Of a stretch of 29,162 bases of DNA, positions 1-7,357 are shown one piece after another. The position numbers and the translations under genes were made by a program. Under the pieces are notes generated by a model. That model had not been told where the DNA came from. It was given only the letters and a program-made list of their open reading frames with translations, and did not search any database. Origin of the DNA: Candidatus Methanoperedens sp. GTDB taxonomy: Archaea; Halobacteriota; Methanosarcinia; Methanosarcinales; Methanoperedenaceae. The stretch's first letter is position 1. The number at the start of each line of letters is the position of its first letter. Location of the stretch: positions 1 to 29,162 of the forward strand of contig JAPZAN010000102.1 in the NCBI GenBank assembly GCA_027460605.1, in the 5' to 3' direction.

Positions 1-438
1 ATAGTTTATATTTCCAAGATACAGCCCCTTCGTACCGTTCTTAAAAAAATCCTCCCCCGCATAGTTTTTGTTTATCAATTTAATTTCCGTTGATGCAACT
101 ACAGTGCCGTTCTGGTCAAGGGCGGATATCTCAAGAAATTCAGGTATCTGCTTTTGTACTCTCAGGAGGTTCAGGTTGATGTCTCCCGTTTTCCCGGTTT
201 CAATCTGCTGCATGAAGTTTGAGGTGGCGACTTCCTTTACCTGCTCTATCCTGAAATTCACAACTGTGTTGATATGGGTATTCTTTGCTTCCACAAGGGC
301 GCTCAAATCATCGGAAACACTTTTCTCAAGGGCGGCTTTTTCTGACGAATAATTGAAATAGGTTATTGCCGCATAAGGCAGAAGCGATATCAGTATCAGG
401 GATATTATTAATTTTTGAGTAATATTCAGGCTTTTCAC
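1..438 (-). CDS. Membrane sensor protein, N-terminal part (probable histidine kinase), runs off window
   Basis: This partial gene reads on the minus strand from a GTG at 438 past position 1, giving 146 codons. The protein opens KSLNITQKLIISLILISLLP, a basic start and a single membrane helix. An extracytoplasmic stretch follows, with a helical segment (SEKAALEKSVSDDLSALVEA) and then SALDQNGTVVAS and YAGEDFFKNG, which look like the PAS-like core of a dCache/Cache sensor. Its GTG overlaps the TGA of the receiver gene upstream (GTGA), so the two are probably translated together. Receiver plus Cache sensor suggests a two-component histidine kinase, but the output domain lies outside the window and a chemoreceptor is also possible. 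Confidence 0.75.
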   Translation of the reverse strand, partial: MKSLNITQKLIISLILISLLPYAAITYFNYSSEKAALEKSVSDDLSALVEAKNTHINTVVNFRIEQVKEVATSNFMQQIETGKTGDINLNLLRVQKQIPEFLEISALDQNGTVVASTEIKLINKNYAGEDFFKNGTKGLYLGNINY

Positions 439-800
439 GATTTTACCATCTTTTTGACTCTTTCGACCAGGTCTTTTCTCCCAAAAGGTTTCGTGATGTA
501 ATCGTTTGCTTTAAGCACATGCAGCCCGAGCATTTTATCTATGTCCTGGTTCCTTACCGTAAGAATAGCCACAGGAAGCTTTTTGTATTTTTGCCTGATT
601 TTCTTGAATACTTCCCATCCATCCATTTCAGGCATCATTATATCCAGAAGTATGGCGTCAGGCTCTTCGAATGACAGCTTGTCCAGGCACTCCTTTCCGC
701 TAAAAGCTGTTATAACCTCAAATCCCTCTGTTTCAAGCACGAGTTTTATCAAGTCCACTGTATCAGGTTCATCGTCCACTACCATTATTTTTTTACCCAT
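435..800 (-). CDS. CheY-like response regulator (receiver domain only)
   Basis: This is a 121-residue single receiver domain that passes a signal by aspartate phosphorylation. All key positions are present, counted from the chosen start: the acidic pair D9-D10 in VVDDEPD, the phospho-acceptor D53 in ILLDIMMPEMDGW, T81 in AILTVRN and K104 in ITKPFGRKD. There is no DNA-binding output domain. The frame is open to 836, but the ATG at 800 is preferred because a strong ribosome site (GGAGGA) lies just upstream on the minus strand and the preceding gene ends at 793, an 8-base overlap. Its stop overlaps the GTG of the sensor gene, so it is a natural partner of that sensor or of the KaiC-like protein upstream. 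Confidence 0.93.
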   Translation of the reverse strand: MGKKIMVVDDEPDTVDLIKLVLETEGFEVITAFSGKECLDKLSFEEPDAILLDIMMPEMDGWEVFKKIRQKYKKLPVAILTVRNQDIDKMLGLHVLKANDYITKPFGRKDLVERVKKMVKS

Positions 801-1140
801 ATGGTTCTCCTCCTTTTGGTTTGCCAAGAAGTTCATCTTTTAACCATCCCCAGTATCTGAATGATACTAAAATGACGATAACATTACTGATTAGAAGCAA
901 AGAGATATAAAGCACCTGTAAATCCAGGGAAGAACCTGCTAAATCAGGTATCTCATAGTTTTGATGTAAATATAAATGAACAGGAATAGAAGATAAAGTA
1001 ATAATGCATGCGGCGTAATGCCACCGGTAATAAGGTGGAAGCCTTAATCCCTCCCCCATTCGCGCGCTTAATCGCGAAAGAACAAGATAAAAAATAACAA
1101 CACCGATTGTCCCGACGGATTGCAATAGCAGATGCGCCAC
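793..1140 (-). CDS. Small multi-helix membrane protein
   Basis: This is a 115-residue protein with about three hydrophobic helices: near residues 8-22 (VGTIGVVIFYLVLS), 43-58 (AACIITLSSIPVHLYL) and 75-95 (LYISLLLISNVIVILVSF). A polar C-terminus (WLKDELLGKPKGGEPYG) is probably cytoplasmic. I recognise no family and no catalytic motif. It lies between another small membrane protein and the receiver gene, and its stop lies inside the receiver gene, so it is co-expressed with the signalling genes. A membrane component of the same sensory system is a reasonable inference from context only. Confidence 0.75.
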   Translation of the reverse strand: MAHLLLQSVGTIGVVIFYLVLSRLSARMGEGLRLPPYYRWHYAACIITLSSIPVHLYLHQNYEIPDLAGSSLDLQVLYISLLLISNVIVILVSFRYWGWLKDELLGKPKGGEPYG

Positions 1141-1150
1141 TGGTGTAATT

Positions 1151-1393
1151 TTAATCGCCTCCCGTCATCACAAAGTAAAGCCTGAGGCTTGCGGCAGCCA
1201 ATAAAATGCCCCCTGATGCAAAAAAGCCGCTGCCGGTATCGCTCCAAAAATCATAAAAAAAAATGAGAAACGATATGATGAATAAACCGCCTGAAATAAT
1301 AAAAAGATAGGGAAGCGCAAGCTTTTTAAAAATTTTCTCATAAAAATATGCGACCAGGATCAAAATCAAGAAAATAGTTTTATTGAATATCAA
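1151..1393 (-). CDS. Small membrane protein
   Basis: This is an 80-residue, strongly hydrophobic protein. It has a helix near residues 5-17 (KTIFLILILVAYF), a basic loop (YEKIFKKLALP), a second helix (YLFIISGGLFIISFLIFFY) and a third (GGILLAAASLRLYFVM). No family is recognised. The ATG at 1393 overlaps the TGA of the KaiC-like fragment (ATGA at 1393-1390), and the gene ends 10 bases before the next membrane gene starts. That places it firmly in the kaiC-like to receiver transcription unit. Function is unknown. Confidence 0.7.
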   Translation of the reverse strand: MIFNKTIFLILILVAYFYEKIFKKLALPYLFIISGGLFIISFLIFFYDFWSDTGSGFFASGGILLAAASLRLYFVMTGGD

Positions 1394-1977
1394 TGCTTTT
1401 CACCAAACGTTTCCCTGAATACATCTGCAGGCGTTTTTCGTGCGCTTCCGCTGAGCACACTTTCGTACCCTTTCATCGCGTCCCTGACATCTATACCCTT
1501 CTCTGTGATTTCAAACTCGCGTATTTCCTTGTCGTGCTGGATTCCGCGCGACTTGAGGATGCTCAGGACACCGTGTATCTTTCCCTCAATCTCCACATGC
1601 CGCAGGAGAATAATATTATCAACTGCACTGGACAAAGCTTCATGGGTAAGTTTGACAGCGCCGAAAAGTTCGGAAATCTCGCTGGTGACCGCTGTGGTCA
1701 CGCCCATTGATGAAAAAAGGTCAAGAAGGACTGTGATATAGTTCTTACGTTCAATATTATCTGGAATCGCGGTCTCAAGGTTTTCTATGCCGTCGAATAA
1801 GATGCGTTTTACATTATTTTCCTTTATTTTTAGTTTTATTATCAAGGCTTCTTCATCGGGACGGTATGAAACCGGGGAAACATACAGGACTTCAAGCATT
1901 TTCTTATCGATATACGGCTGCAGGTTCATTCCGAACGTTCTTGAATTCCGCAGCAGTTTCGGAGGCCGCTCTTCCAT
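1390..1977 (-). pseudogene. C-terminal remnant of KaiC-like ATPase (second domain without Walker A)
   Basis: The 195 codons from the ATG at 1977 read MEERPPKLLRNSRTFGMNLQ and then YVSPVSYRPDEEALI, the part of a KaiC/RadA-type domain that normally follows the P-loop. The tail ITEKGIDVRDAMKGYESVLSG is a usual KaiC-family ending. The frame is readable upstream of the ATG as NALIIS and then hits TAG. The whole P-loop half of this domain is absent, and no ribosome site precedes the ATG. Read with the upstream fragment, this looks like one two-domain protein that lost a central block and changed frame. It could still be made as a separate polypeptide, but it could not bind ATP by itself. Confidence 0.75.
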
Positions 1978-2656
1978 GGAAATAATGAGGGCATTCTATA
2001 TCAAGGGAATGCTTCCCCGAAACGTATCTTTGCCCTCTCATTTTCAGGATGCGCATGTTGCGTTCAACCCGCATGCCCACGGTTTCCTCGGAGATATATA
2101 TTATTCCATCTGCAAGGTATCCCACCACGCTTTTGCGCAGGTCGTCAAGCATGAATTCGCCTGTGATAATAACCAGTGTGTTCCAGCTTTTCATGGAAGT
2201 GAATAAATCGAAATAAAAACCGCGCCTCTCATCATCGCTCACCGCCCTGCCTTCGAAGGATTTCAGGATGTCGCCGAGCACAGTGAGCGGGTCGATGACG
2301 ATTCTTGAAGGTTTAAGTAAGGATATTTTCTTATTAATAAAATCCAGGACTGCATCATGCCCCTGTTTTAATAAGGACTCGCTTATGCTTACGATGTTCA
2401 TCTTGTTGGTTTCATAAAGCTTATTGTCAAAGAATGTGAACCGTGACATATAGCTGTTAATCATCGCAGGGGGCTCTGAAAGCGTTGAAATGAAAAGGCA
2501 TGTCTCGCCTTTCCTGGCTGCATTGAACAGGGATTGGGCGGCGAATGTGGTTTTCCCGCTTCCTGCCGCGCCGGCAACAAGGACGACAGAGGGTTTAATG
2601 AAACCCCCTTCAAGAATATCATCCAGATTGGAAATATAAGATGGAACGATGTTCAT
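1904..2656 (-). CDS. KaiC-like RecA-fold ATPase, N-terminal domain (3' end out of frame)
   Basis: This encodes 250 residues with a Walker A motif at 29-37 (GAAGSGKTT) and a Walker B segment near 118-122 (RIVID). The domain closes with RGQRYVSGKHSLDIE near residue 220, as in KaiC-family ATPases that act as signalling ATPases or kinases in archaea. The last 29 residues after DIE match nothing expected, and the real continuation is in another frame (1390-1977). The ATG at 2656 has a good ribosome site (GGAGGG) and a TATA-like box upstream. The first gene of a signalling operon with two membrane proteins, a receiver and a sensor, it probably relays or gates that pathway. The gene as assembled is disrupted; the first domain alone is intact. 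Confidence 0.85.
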   Translation of the reverse strand: MNIVPSYISNLDDILEGGFIKPSVVLVAGAAGSGKTTFAAQSLFNAARKGETCLFISTLSEPPAMINSYMSRFTFFDNKLYETNKMNIVSISESLLKQGHDAVLDFINKKISLLKPSRIVIDPLTVLGDILKSFEGRAVSDDERRGFYFDLFTSMKSWNTLVIITGEFMLDDLRKSVVGYLADGIIYISEETVGMRVERNMRILKMRGQRYVSGKHSLDIECPHYFHGRAASETAAEFKNVRNEPAAVYR

Positions 2657-2693
2657 TTACCCTCCTGCACGCTTAATTAAATAATAGGTTAAA

Positions 2694-2706
2694 TTCTATA
2701 TAAGGG
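2694..2706 (-). promoter_or_regulatory. TATA box for the KaiC-like/two-component operon
   Basis: On the minus strand the sequence reads CCTTATATAGA, a good archaeal TATA element. It lies about 40-50 bases before the ATG at 2656 and would place transcription start near 2672, leaving a short leader with the GGAGGG ribosome site. There is no other gap of any size in the operon down to the window edge, so this is probably its main promoter. Confidence 0.55.
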
Positions 2707-2727
2707 TTGGGTAGGGTATTATTTTGT

Positions 2728-3492
2728 TTATCCAATACCCTTCAAATATTCCAGACTCGCCCGCCCTTCTTCGACTGTCCTTGCTTCAGCAACGAACCTG
2801 CCATTATAACCCTTGAATTTCGGGATGACCTCTTTCCAGTTTATATTGCCTTTGCCAAGTTCCAGGTGTTCATCGCTTCTCCCCTTGTTATCATGAAGAT
2901 GCACATGCACAACTTTACTCAAATCAGAAAGGAATTCAAAGACCAGCCCGTTGGTATTGGCATGACCCATATCAAGCGCCAATCCCGCGTTCTCCCGCTC
3001 AAGGGATTCTATCATGCCCAGAATCTCACCCGGCTGCTTCCCGAAAATATGCTGCATGTTGGGCATATTCTCAACCCCGATTTTGATCCCGAAATCAAGA
3101 GCAAAATCGCATATCGCCCTCAAACCCTCGATATTCTGCTGCCATGCCATATCGGGGAGCTGCATTCCCAGTGGTGAGAGATGACCGGGATGGACAACCG
3201 CAAGTTCCACGAAATCCGATGCGCGCTCAAGACATTTTGTCATCTGCCTGATGGATTCATTCCAGATCGGGTGATTGAGGCTTCCGAGATTGAGGTCTGA
3301 GAAAGGCAGATGGAGTGTAAGAACGAGGTTTGTCGTTTCGATAATGTTCTTTATCTGCGACAGCGTCCCATCGTTTAGCTGCTGCTTGCCTTCACTCACC
3401 ACTTCCCAGCCCGAGAAGCCAAGTTCTTCGAGGTCGTAAGCCCAGTCAAAGGGGTTGTTTACAAGAGCAAGGGATGAGAAGCTGACTTTCAT
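2728..3492 (-). CDS. Xylose isomerase-like TIM-barrel protein (sugar phosphate isomerase/epimerase family)
   Basis: This 254-residue protein belongs to the AP endonuclease 2 / xylose isomerase-like TIM-barrel superfamily, which binds divalent metals. Probable ligands sit where the family has them: H61 (TLHLPFSDL), H101 (VVHPGHLS), E141 (GVENMPN), D174 and H177 (LALDMGHANT), H198/H200 (HVHLHDNKG) and E236 (FVAEAR). The substrate cannot be read from sequence; a sugar isomerase or a related metal hydrolase are both possible. The ATG at 3492 lies inside the end of the palindromic element 3489-3645. No ribosome site precedes it, because the hairpin of the element occupies that position. The 71-base gap to the next operon carries that operon's promoter. 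Confidence 0.85.
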   Translation of the reverse strand: MKVSFSSLALVNNPFDWAYDLEELGFSGWEVVSEGKQQLNDGTLSQIKNIIETTNLVLTLHLPFSDLNLGSLNHPIWNESIRQMTKCLERASDFVELAVVHPGHLSPLGMQLPDMAWQQNIEGLRAICDFALDFGIKIGVENMPNMQHIFGKQPGEILGMIESLERENAGLALDMGHANTNGLVFEFLSDLSKVVHVHLHDNKGRSDEHLELGKGNINWKEVIPKFKGYNGRFVAEARTVEEGRASLEYLKGIG

Positions 3493-3645
3493 AAAGGGTT
3501 ACGCCCCTTTATGACGTCCCGAGTCACGCCTGTCTTCGACACGCTTTGCGAACGGGAGGGCGTGTCCACGTATGGCGAAGCCATACGTGTGCGCGGTGTA
3601 AACTGACGCAACAGTTTTTGATAAACATTTCTTAAAGGTTTTCAC
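3489..3645 (-). repeat. Palindromic mini-ORF element, copy 1
   Basis: Read on the minus strand, the element opens GTGAAAACCTTTAAG, runs through a hairpin CGTATGGC-GAA-GCCATACG (3569-3587), and closes with the hairpin CATAAAGGG-GCGTAA-CCCTTTATG and ATGA. A 58-base block (3568-3625) is identical to 19387-19330 in copy 3. A reading frame runs from the GTG at 3645 to a TAA at 3499 (48 codons), opening VKTFKKCLSKTVASVY. The terminal ATG is the start codon of the TIM-barrel gene. A TATA-like box lies 26 bases before the GTG. It is probably a non-autonomous mobile element; see findings. Confidence 0.8.
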
Positions 3646-3666
3646 GGGGGTCATATTTGCGCTGAT

Positions 3667-3675
3667 GATATAAGG
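3667..3675 (-). promoter_or_regulatory. TATA-like box upstream of element copy 1 and the TIM-barrel gene
   Basis: The minus strand reads CCTTATATC, centred about 26 bases before the GTG at 3645 that opens the element's reading frame. With the usual archaeal TATA-to-start distance, the transcript would begin at or next to that GTG, making the element the 5' end of the isomerase-like mRNA. Supported only by spacing and composition. Confidence 0.4.
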
Positions 3676-3924
3676 ATTATTTGGATGACCGTTACAATTC
3701 GTGTTGATGGTTTAATCCTGATGTACACTATATTACCTCAATACGGGGCATCGTACAGGGTATACCGGTGACTAAAGCGATGAACGAATACTTTATTAGG
3801 CTTTTGTGTCTTTCTAAAGAGCAGTGTTTTACAAATATTGAACCATCAAAATATGATTAAAATGGAAGGGATTTTAAATGGGGTTATGAATAATTAGAGT
3901 AAGACTCAATGAACAAAGGGAAAA
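3676..3924. other. Intergenic stretch with no gene seen
   Basis: About 250 bases between the palindromic element and the AT-rich nuclease gene. The base composition turns AT-rich rightwards, matching the gene that follows. Only a 28-codon frame from the ATG at 3685 is visible, and it resembles no protein I know. An AT-rich stretch (ATTTTAAATGG near 3870) could be the nuclease gene promoter. Nothing else is seen. Confidence 0.4.
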
Positions 3925-5577
3925 ATGAATAATAACCAAAGAAATAGGATTTTAAATGTCGGTGGTCTGCAAATTAAATCAATGGACGATATTTTCACTA
4001 GTGATATTAAATCACCAGAAGATTTCAAAAAATTAAATAAAAAAATTGAAAGATGGATTAGTTACTATAGATTAGATTCATTGCTCTTAATAATACATGA
4101 CTTTTTTTTATCAGATGTTGGAAAAAAATATCCCCCTTTCATTCCTGCGAATATAACAAAATATGCTATACTTAATTCAAATATGCACAGCGGTTGGTCT
4201 CCAATGTGGGATGATGATTTAATTCCTATTATGAAAATGGTTGCAGATTGTTCAGTATATGACCCTGATTTTAATTTATCAAATAAGTCTTTGGAAGAAA
4301 AAGAGGAAATTGTGATATCTTTTTTTCTTAGAAAAATAGGAAGTCAATCAAGATTGTATCCTCAAATTCGGTTAGGTGGTACCATTTATCTTTATGAGGA
4401 AATGGCGAAGGATAAAAATGCACCACCTTTTATTAAAGAACTTGTAAATTCTCAATTTGAAAAATTATTTGGAGTATCGATTTTTGATTTTCTAAAAATT
4501 GGATTCTTTTTGTTTTTACGTTCTTCAAATTCTGCAAATAAAGGGGGATTAACCGGGGAGGATTTTGAAAATGCCAGAAAACAGGGTATTTCTATACCAA
4601 ACAATGAGGTAGTAAACAATTGCCTTAAACAAATTGCATGTGATCAATATCAATTTAGAGAGATTTGCATAAAAAATAAATCAAAAGAAGACTATTATAA
4701 ATCATATGAAATGAATCCTTTATTGAAATATCCAATAATTCGGATTTGGAATCCCAGTCATCAAAATAATCCCAAAGATGATAAATTTATAGCTCCAGTC
4801 CCAAATCTGCTAGTTTATCGGCTGACAACAGGATTGTACTATCAATTATTTAATATGAATGAAGGTGAGAAAGAAAAATTTTCTCAGGAGTTTGGCAAGT
4901 TATTTGAATTATATACTGGAGTATTGTTAGGATGGTATAAATTACCTGATAAAATCCTATCTGCTGATGAAATAGAAAAGCATATCCCAGGATATGAAAA
5001 GAAACACATAAAGAAACACATAAAGATTCCTGATTGGATGATTTTTTGTGAAGAAGGGGTAATTCTTATTGAATGCAAAGCAACGAGATATTCACAAGAT
5101 ATGTATGAACGAGGTCTAAAAGCAGAAGCAAATAGTTGTTTTAACCAAATAGGAAAAGCTATAATTCAAATGAATAAATTTGAGACACAGATTCCACGAT
5201 TATGTGAAAAATTTGGGAAAAATTATACAGATGTGAAAGTTCAGAAGATTATTGTTTCACATGAAAATCTCATAGGATTTAGAGGAGGACCTTTGAAAAA
5301 CTATGTAGATAGGAAAATACTGAAAAATGGATACTCGAAAGAGTGGAAAACTTTGTGGATAGGGGAACTTGAAGAAATTCAGCCATATATAACAGGAGGT
5401 GCAAATTTTTGGTCTTTCTTAATAGATATTGAAAATAAAGATCTCGATGTCATTTTGAAAGAAATGAAATCCAAAACTAATGCAAGTGATTCTGATGGAT
5501 ATCTTTACAAGTATCAAAATAAACTTTTCTCTGAATTGCTGAAAAATATTGGTAAAACATTCAGAACATCCTCCTAA
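3925..5577 (+). CDS. Orphan PD-(D/E)XK nuclease-like protein (putative defence gene)
   Basis: This encodes 550 residues and is visibly richer in A and T than every neighbour, with many AAA, AAT and TTT codons, which suggests recent acquisition. The first 300 residues are mostly helical and unrecognised. The C-terminal third has a nuclease-like signature: E328 in FGKLFELYTG, D370 in KIPDWMIF and E383-x-K385 in VILIECKATRY, the pattern of a PD-(D/E)XK core. The segment before it, with KYPIIRIWNP and FIAPVPNLLVYR, may be a family-specific domain. No transmembrane segment is seen. It stands alone, without a methylase or helicase partner, between a hairpin element and aspartate kinase. A restriction or anti-phage enzyme is plausible but not proved. 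The start ATG is weakly supported (GGGAAAA upstream). Confidence 0.75.
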   Translation: MNNNQRNRILNVGGLQIKSMDDIFTSDIKSPEDFKKLNKKIERWISYYRLDSLLLIIHDFFLSDVGKKYPPFIPANITKYAILNSNMHSGWSPMWDDDLIPIMKMVADCSVYDPDFNLSNKSLEEKEEIVISFFLRKIGSQSRLYPQIRLGGTIYLYEEMAKDKNAPPFIKELVNSQFEKLFGVSIFDFLKIGFFLFLRSSNSANKGGLTGEDFENARKQGISIPNNEVVNNCLKQIACDQYQFREICIKNKSKEDYYKSYEMNPLLKYPIIRIWNPSHQNNPKDDKFIAPVPNLLVYRLTTGLYYQLFNMNEGEKEKFSQEFGKLFELYTGVLLGWYKLPDKILSADEIEKHIPGYEKKHIKKHIKIPDWMIFCEEGVILIECKATRYSQDMYERGLKAEANSCFNQIGKAIIQMNKFETQIPRLCEKFGKNYTDVKVQKIIVSHENLIGFRGGPLKNYVDRKILKNGYSKEWKTLWIGELEEIQPYITGGANFWSFLIDIENKDLDVILKEMKSKTNASDSDGYLYKYQNKLFSELLKNIGKTFRTSS

Positions 5578-5581
5578 TATC

Positions 5582-5613
5582 CCTGATTTGAGCGAAGCGA
5601 AATCCGGGTTTTG
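5582..5613 (+). terminator. Possible terminator after the nuclease-like gene
   Basis: CCTGATTT at 5582-5589 pairs with AAATCCGG at 5600-5607, with one mismatch, around a GAGCGAAGCG loop, and TTTTG follows. It lies just after the stop codon of the nuclease-like gene. Archaeal terminators are often simple T-runs, so this is only a candidate. Confidence 0.3.
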
Positions 5614-5719
5614 TGACATATATTTTAAGAAAATTGCGTACAATTTTTGTTAGATTCATTTTTTTAGGTTTGTTTCAATTTGCCAACACGAAATGAAACC
5701 CTCACTCATTTCCATAATC

Positions 5720-5727
5720 TTTAATAC
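5720..5727 (+). promoter_or_regulatory. TATA-like box for aspartate kinase
   Basis: TTTAATAC lies about 30 bases before the ATG at 5753. That distance would give a leaderless or nearly leaderless transcript. It supports choosing the ATG at 5753 over the in-frame ATG at 5693, because the box would lie inside the longer coding region. Confidence 0.45.
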
Positions 5728-5752
5728 TCCCCCCAACGATTCAAAAGCCACC

Positions 5753-7162
5753 ATGAGACTCGTGATGAAATTCGGAGGCACATCCATTGGCGACGGCATC
5801 CGCATGAAGCATGTCGCAGAGCTTGCAAAGAAATACCGCGACGAAGGGAACGAGATTATTCTTGTAACCTCGGCGCTGAGCGGGGTTACAGATGCGCTCC
5901 TGAAAAATGCCAGGGATGCTTCCGAGTCTGGAAAAACCTCCCTGATAAAAGAATTCATCGCAGACCTCACAAAACAGCACCACAAAGCAGCCCATGAAGC
6001 CATAAAGACCCCTTATACCGGGAATATTTTGGAGAAAGTAACACGGGAACTCGATTCACGCATAGAAGAGCTTGAAAAGGCGCTCATCGGCATTTGCTAC
6101 CTTGGCGAACTTACGCCGAGGTCAATCGATTATATCTCATCCTACGGCGAACGGCTGGCTGCGCCTATCCTTTGCGGTTCGCTCAACTCAATAGGAGTAA
6201 GCTCCCATTCATTCACAGGAGGCGAAGCCGGCATAATAACCACGGAGGAATACGGCAATGCAAAGCCCCTTGAGGTTACATATTCCCGTGTGAAGGAACG
6301 GCTTGAACCGCTTTTGAATAAAGGAATCCCTGTGGTTTGCGGATTCATTGCAGAGAATGAAGACGGTATCATCACAACGCTCGGACGCGGCGGTTCTGAT
6401 TTCACGGCGTCGATACTCGGCGCAGCGTTAAAAGCAGATGAGATATGGCTGTGGAAAGAAGTGAACGGGATCTTGACCACTGACCCCCATATAGTACCTG
6501 AAGCGAGACCCATCCCTGTCATTTCCTATATTGAAGCCATGGAACTATCGTATTTCGGGGCAAAAGTGCTTCACCCGAGAGCAATCGAGCCCGCAATAAG
6601 ACACGGGATACCCGTGCGCGTCAAGAACACATTCCATCCAGAGCTTCCGGGGACTCTTGTGGTGAAGGATGAGAAAAAGAGCAGGGACATAGTGAAAGCT
6701 GTGACGGTGATAACAAAAGTTGCGCTCATTAACATTTCCGGCGCAGGGATGGTAGGAACGATAGGCGTAGCAGCACGCGTTTTCACCACCCTTGCAAACG
6801 CCGGCGTCAATATCGTGATGATAAGCCAGGGCTCTTCTGAAGCGAATATTTCCTTAGTGGTTGATGAAGCTCATCTTGACAGGGCAGTAAAATCGATAAA
6901 AGCGGAATTCAAGAACGGCATTATTAAAGAAGTAACCCATGACAGGAACATATCCGTTGTTGCGGTCGTTGGCGCAGGAATGGCAAATACCCCCGGCGTT
7001 GCGGGCAGGGTCTTCGGGGCGCTGGGAAAAGCAGGCGTCAATGTGATAATGATAAGCCAGGGTTCATCCCAGCATAATATCTCGTTTGCGGTAAGCGAAG
7101 ACGGCGCCAGGAAAGCCGTGCAGGTGCTTCACAGGGAATTCGGGCTTGAACGCGAGAAGTAA
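5753..7162 (+). CDS. lysC: Aspartate kinase
   Basis: Aspartate kinase phosphorylates L-aspartate with ATP, the first step towards lysine, threonine and methionine. The 469-residue protein opens MRLVMKFGGTSIGDG with the nucleotide-binding KFGGTS. It continues with SYGERLAAPIL, TLGRGGSDFTAS and EVNGILTTDP, the usual kinase core. The C-terminal third holds two ACT domains, each with a GVN(I/V)xMISQGSS motif, which normally bind the feedback inhibitor. The frame is open from 5693, but the first 20 codons (MKPSLISIIFNTPPND...) are unlike the family and cover the promoter, so the ATG at 5753 is taken as start. It is followed closely by a small membrane protein and the pyrophosphatase. Confidence 0.95.
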   Translation: MRLVMKFGGTSIGDGIRMKHVAELAKKYRDEGNEIILVTSALSGVTDALLKNARDASESGKTSLIKEFIADLTKQHHKAAHEAIKTPYTGNILEKVTRELDSRIEELEKALIGICYLGELTPRSIDYISSYGERLAAPILCGSLNSIGVSSHSFTGGEAGIITTEEYGNAKPLEVTYSRVKERLEPLLNKGIPVVCGFIAENEDGIITTLGRGGSDFTASILGAALKADEIWLWKEVNGILTTDPHIVPEARPIPVISYIEAMELSYFGAKVLHPRAIEPAIRHGIPVRVKNTFHPELPGTLVVKDEKKSRDIVKAVTVITKVALINISGAGMVGTIGVAARVFTTLANAGVNIVMISQGSSEANISLVVDEAHLDRAVKSIKAEFKNGIIKEVTHDRNISVVAVVGAGMANTPGVAGRVFGALGKAGVNVIMISQGSSQHNISFAVSEDGARKAVQVLHREFGLEREK

Positions 7163-7168
7163 TATTAT

Positions 7169-7357
7169 ATGATCGATTTTGCCAGCCTCCCTTTCGTATC
7201 AAAAATTATCCTCATTGCAGGTTTTACAATAGGAATTGTTTCTTTTATTTTGTTCCTCAGGTATCCGATAATATTGATATTGATGAAATACAGCCCGGAA
7301 TACCGGGAATTTATTAAAAGAACATTGGAGCGAAAAAAATCAAGAAAACTATCATGA
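7169..7357 (+). CDS. Small single-helix membrane protein
   Basis: This 62-residue protein has one long hydrophobic segment (residues 9-40, PFVSKIILIAGFTIGIVSFI and onwards) and a basic tail (RTLERKKSRKLS) that should face the cytoplasm. It starts 6 bases after aspartate kinase ends, and its TGA overlaps the ATG of the pyrophosphatase gene (ATGA at 7354-7357). The tight spacing on both sides argues it is real. No family is recognised. Confidence 0.65.
   Translation: MIDFASLPFVSKIILIAGFTIGIVSFILFLRYPIILILMKYSPEYREFIKRTLERKKSRKLS

Noticed and set aside
68..352. A plus-strand frame of 94 codons near the left edge
   Set aside because: The minus strand here encodes a convincing membrane sensor start coupled to the receiver gene, so this is its shadow.
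3685..3771. A 28-codon frame between the element and the nuclease gene
   Set aside because: No ribosome site, no recognised similarity and a length expected by chance.
5693..5752. Longer start for aspartate kinase
   Set aside because: The 20 extra residues do not fit the family and would cover the TATA-like box at 5720.
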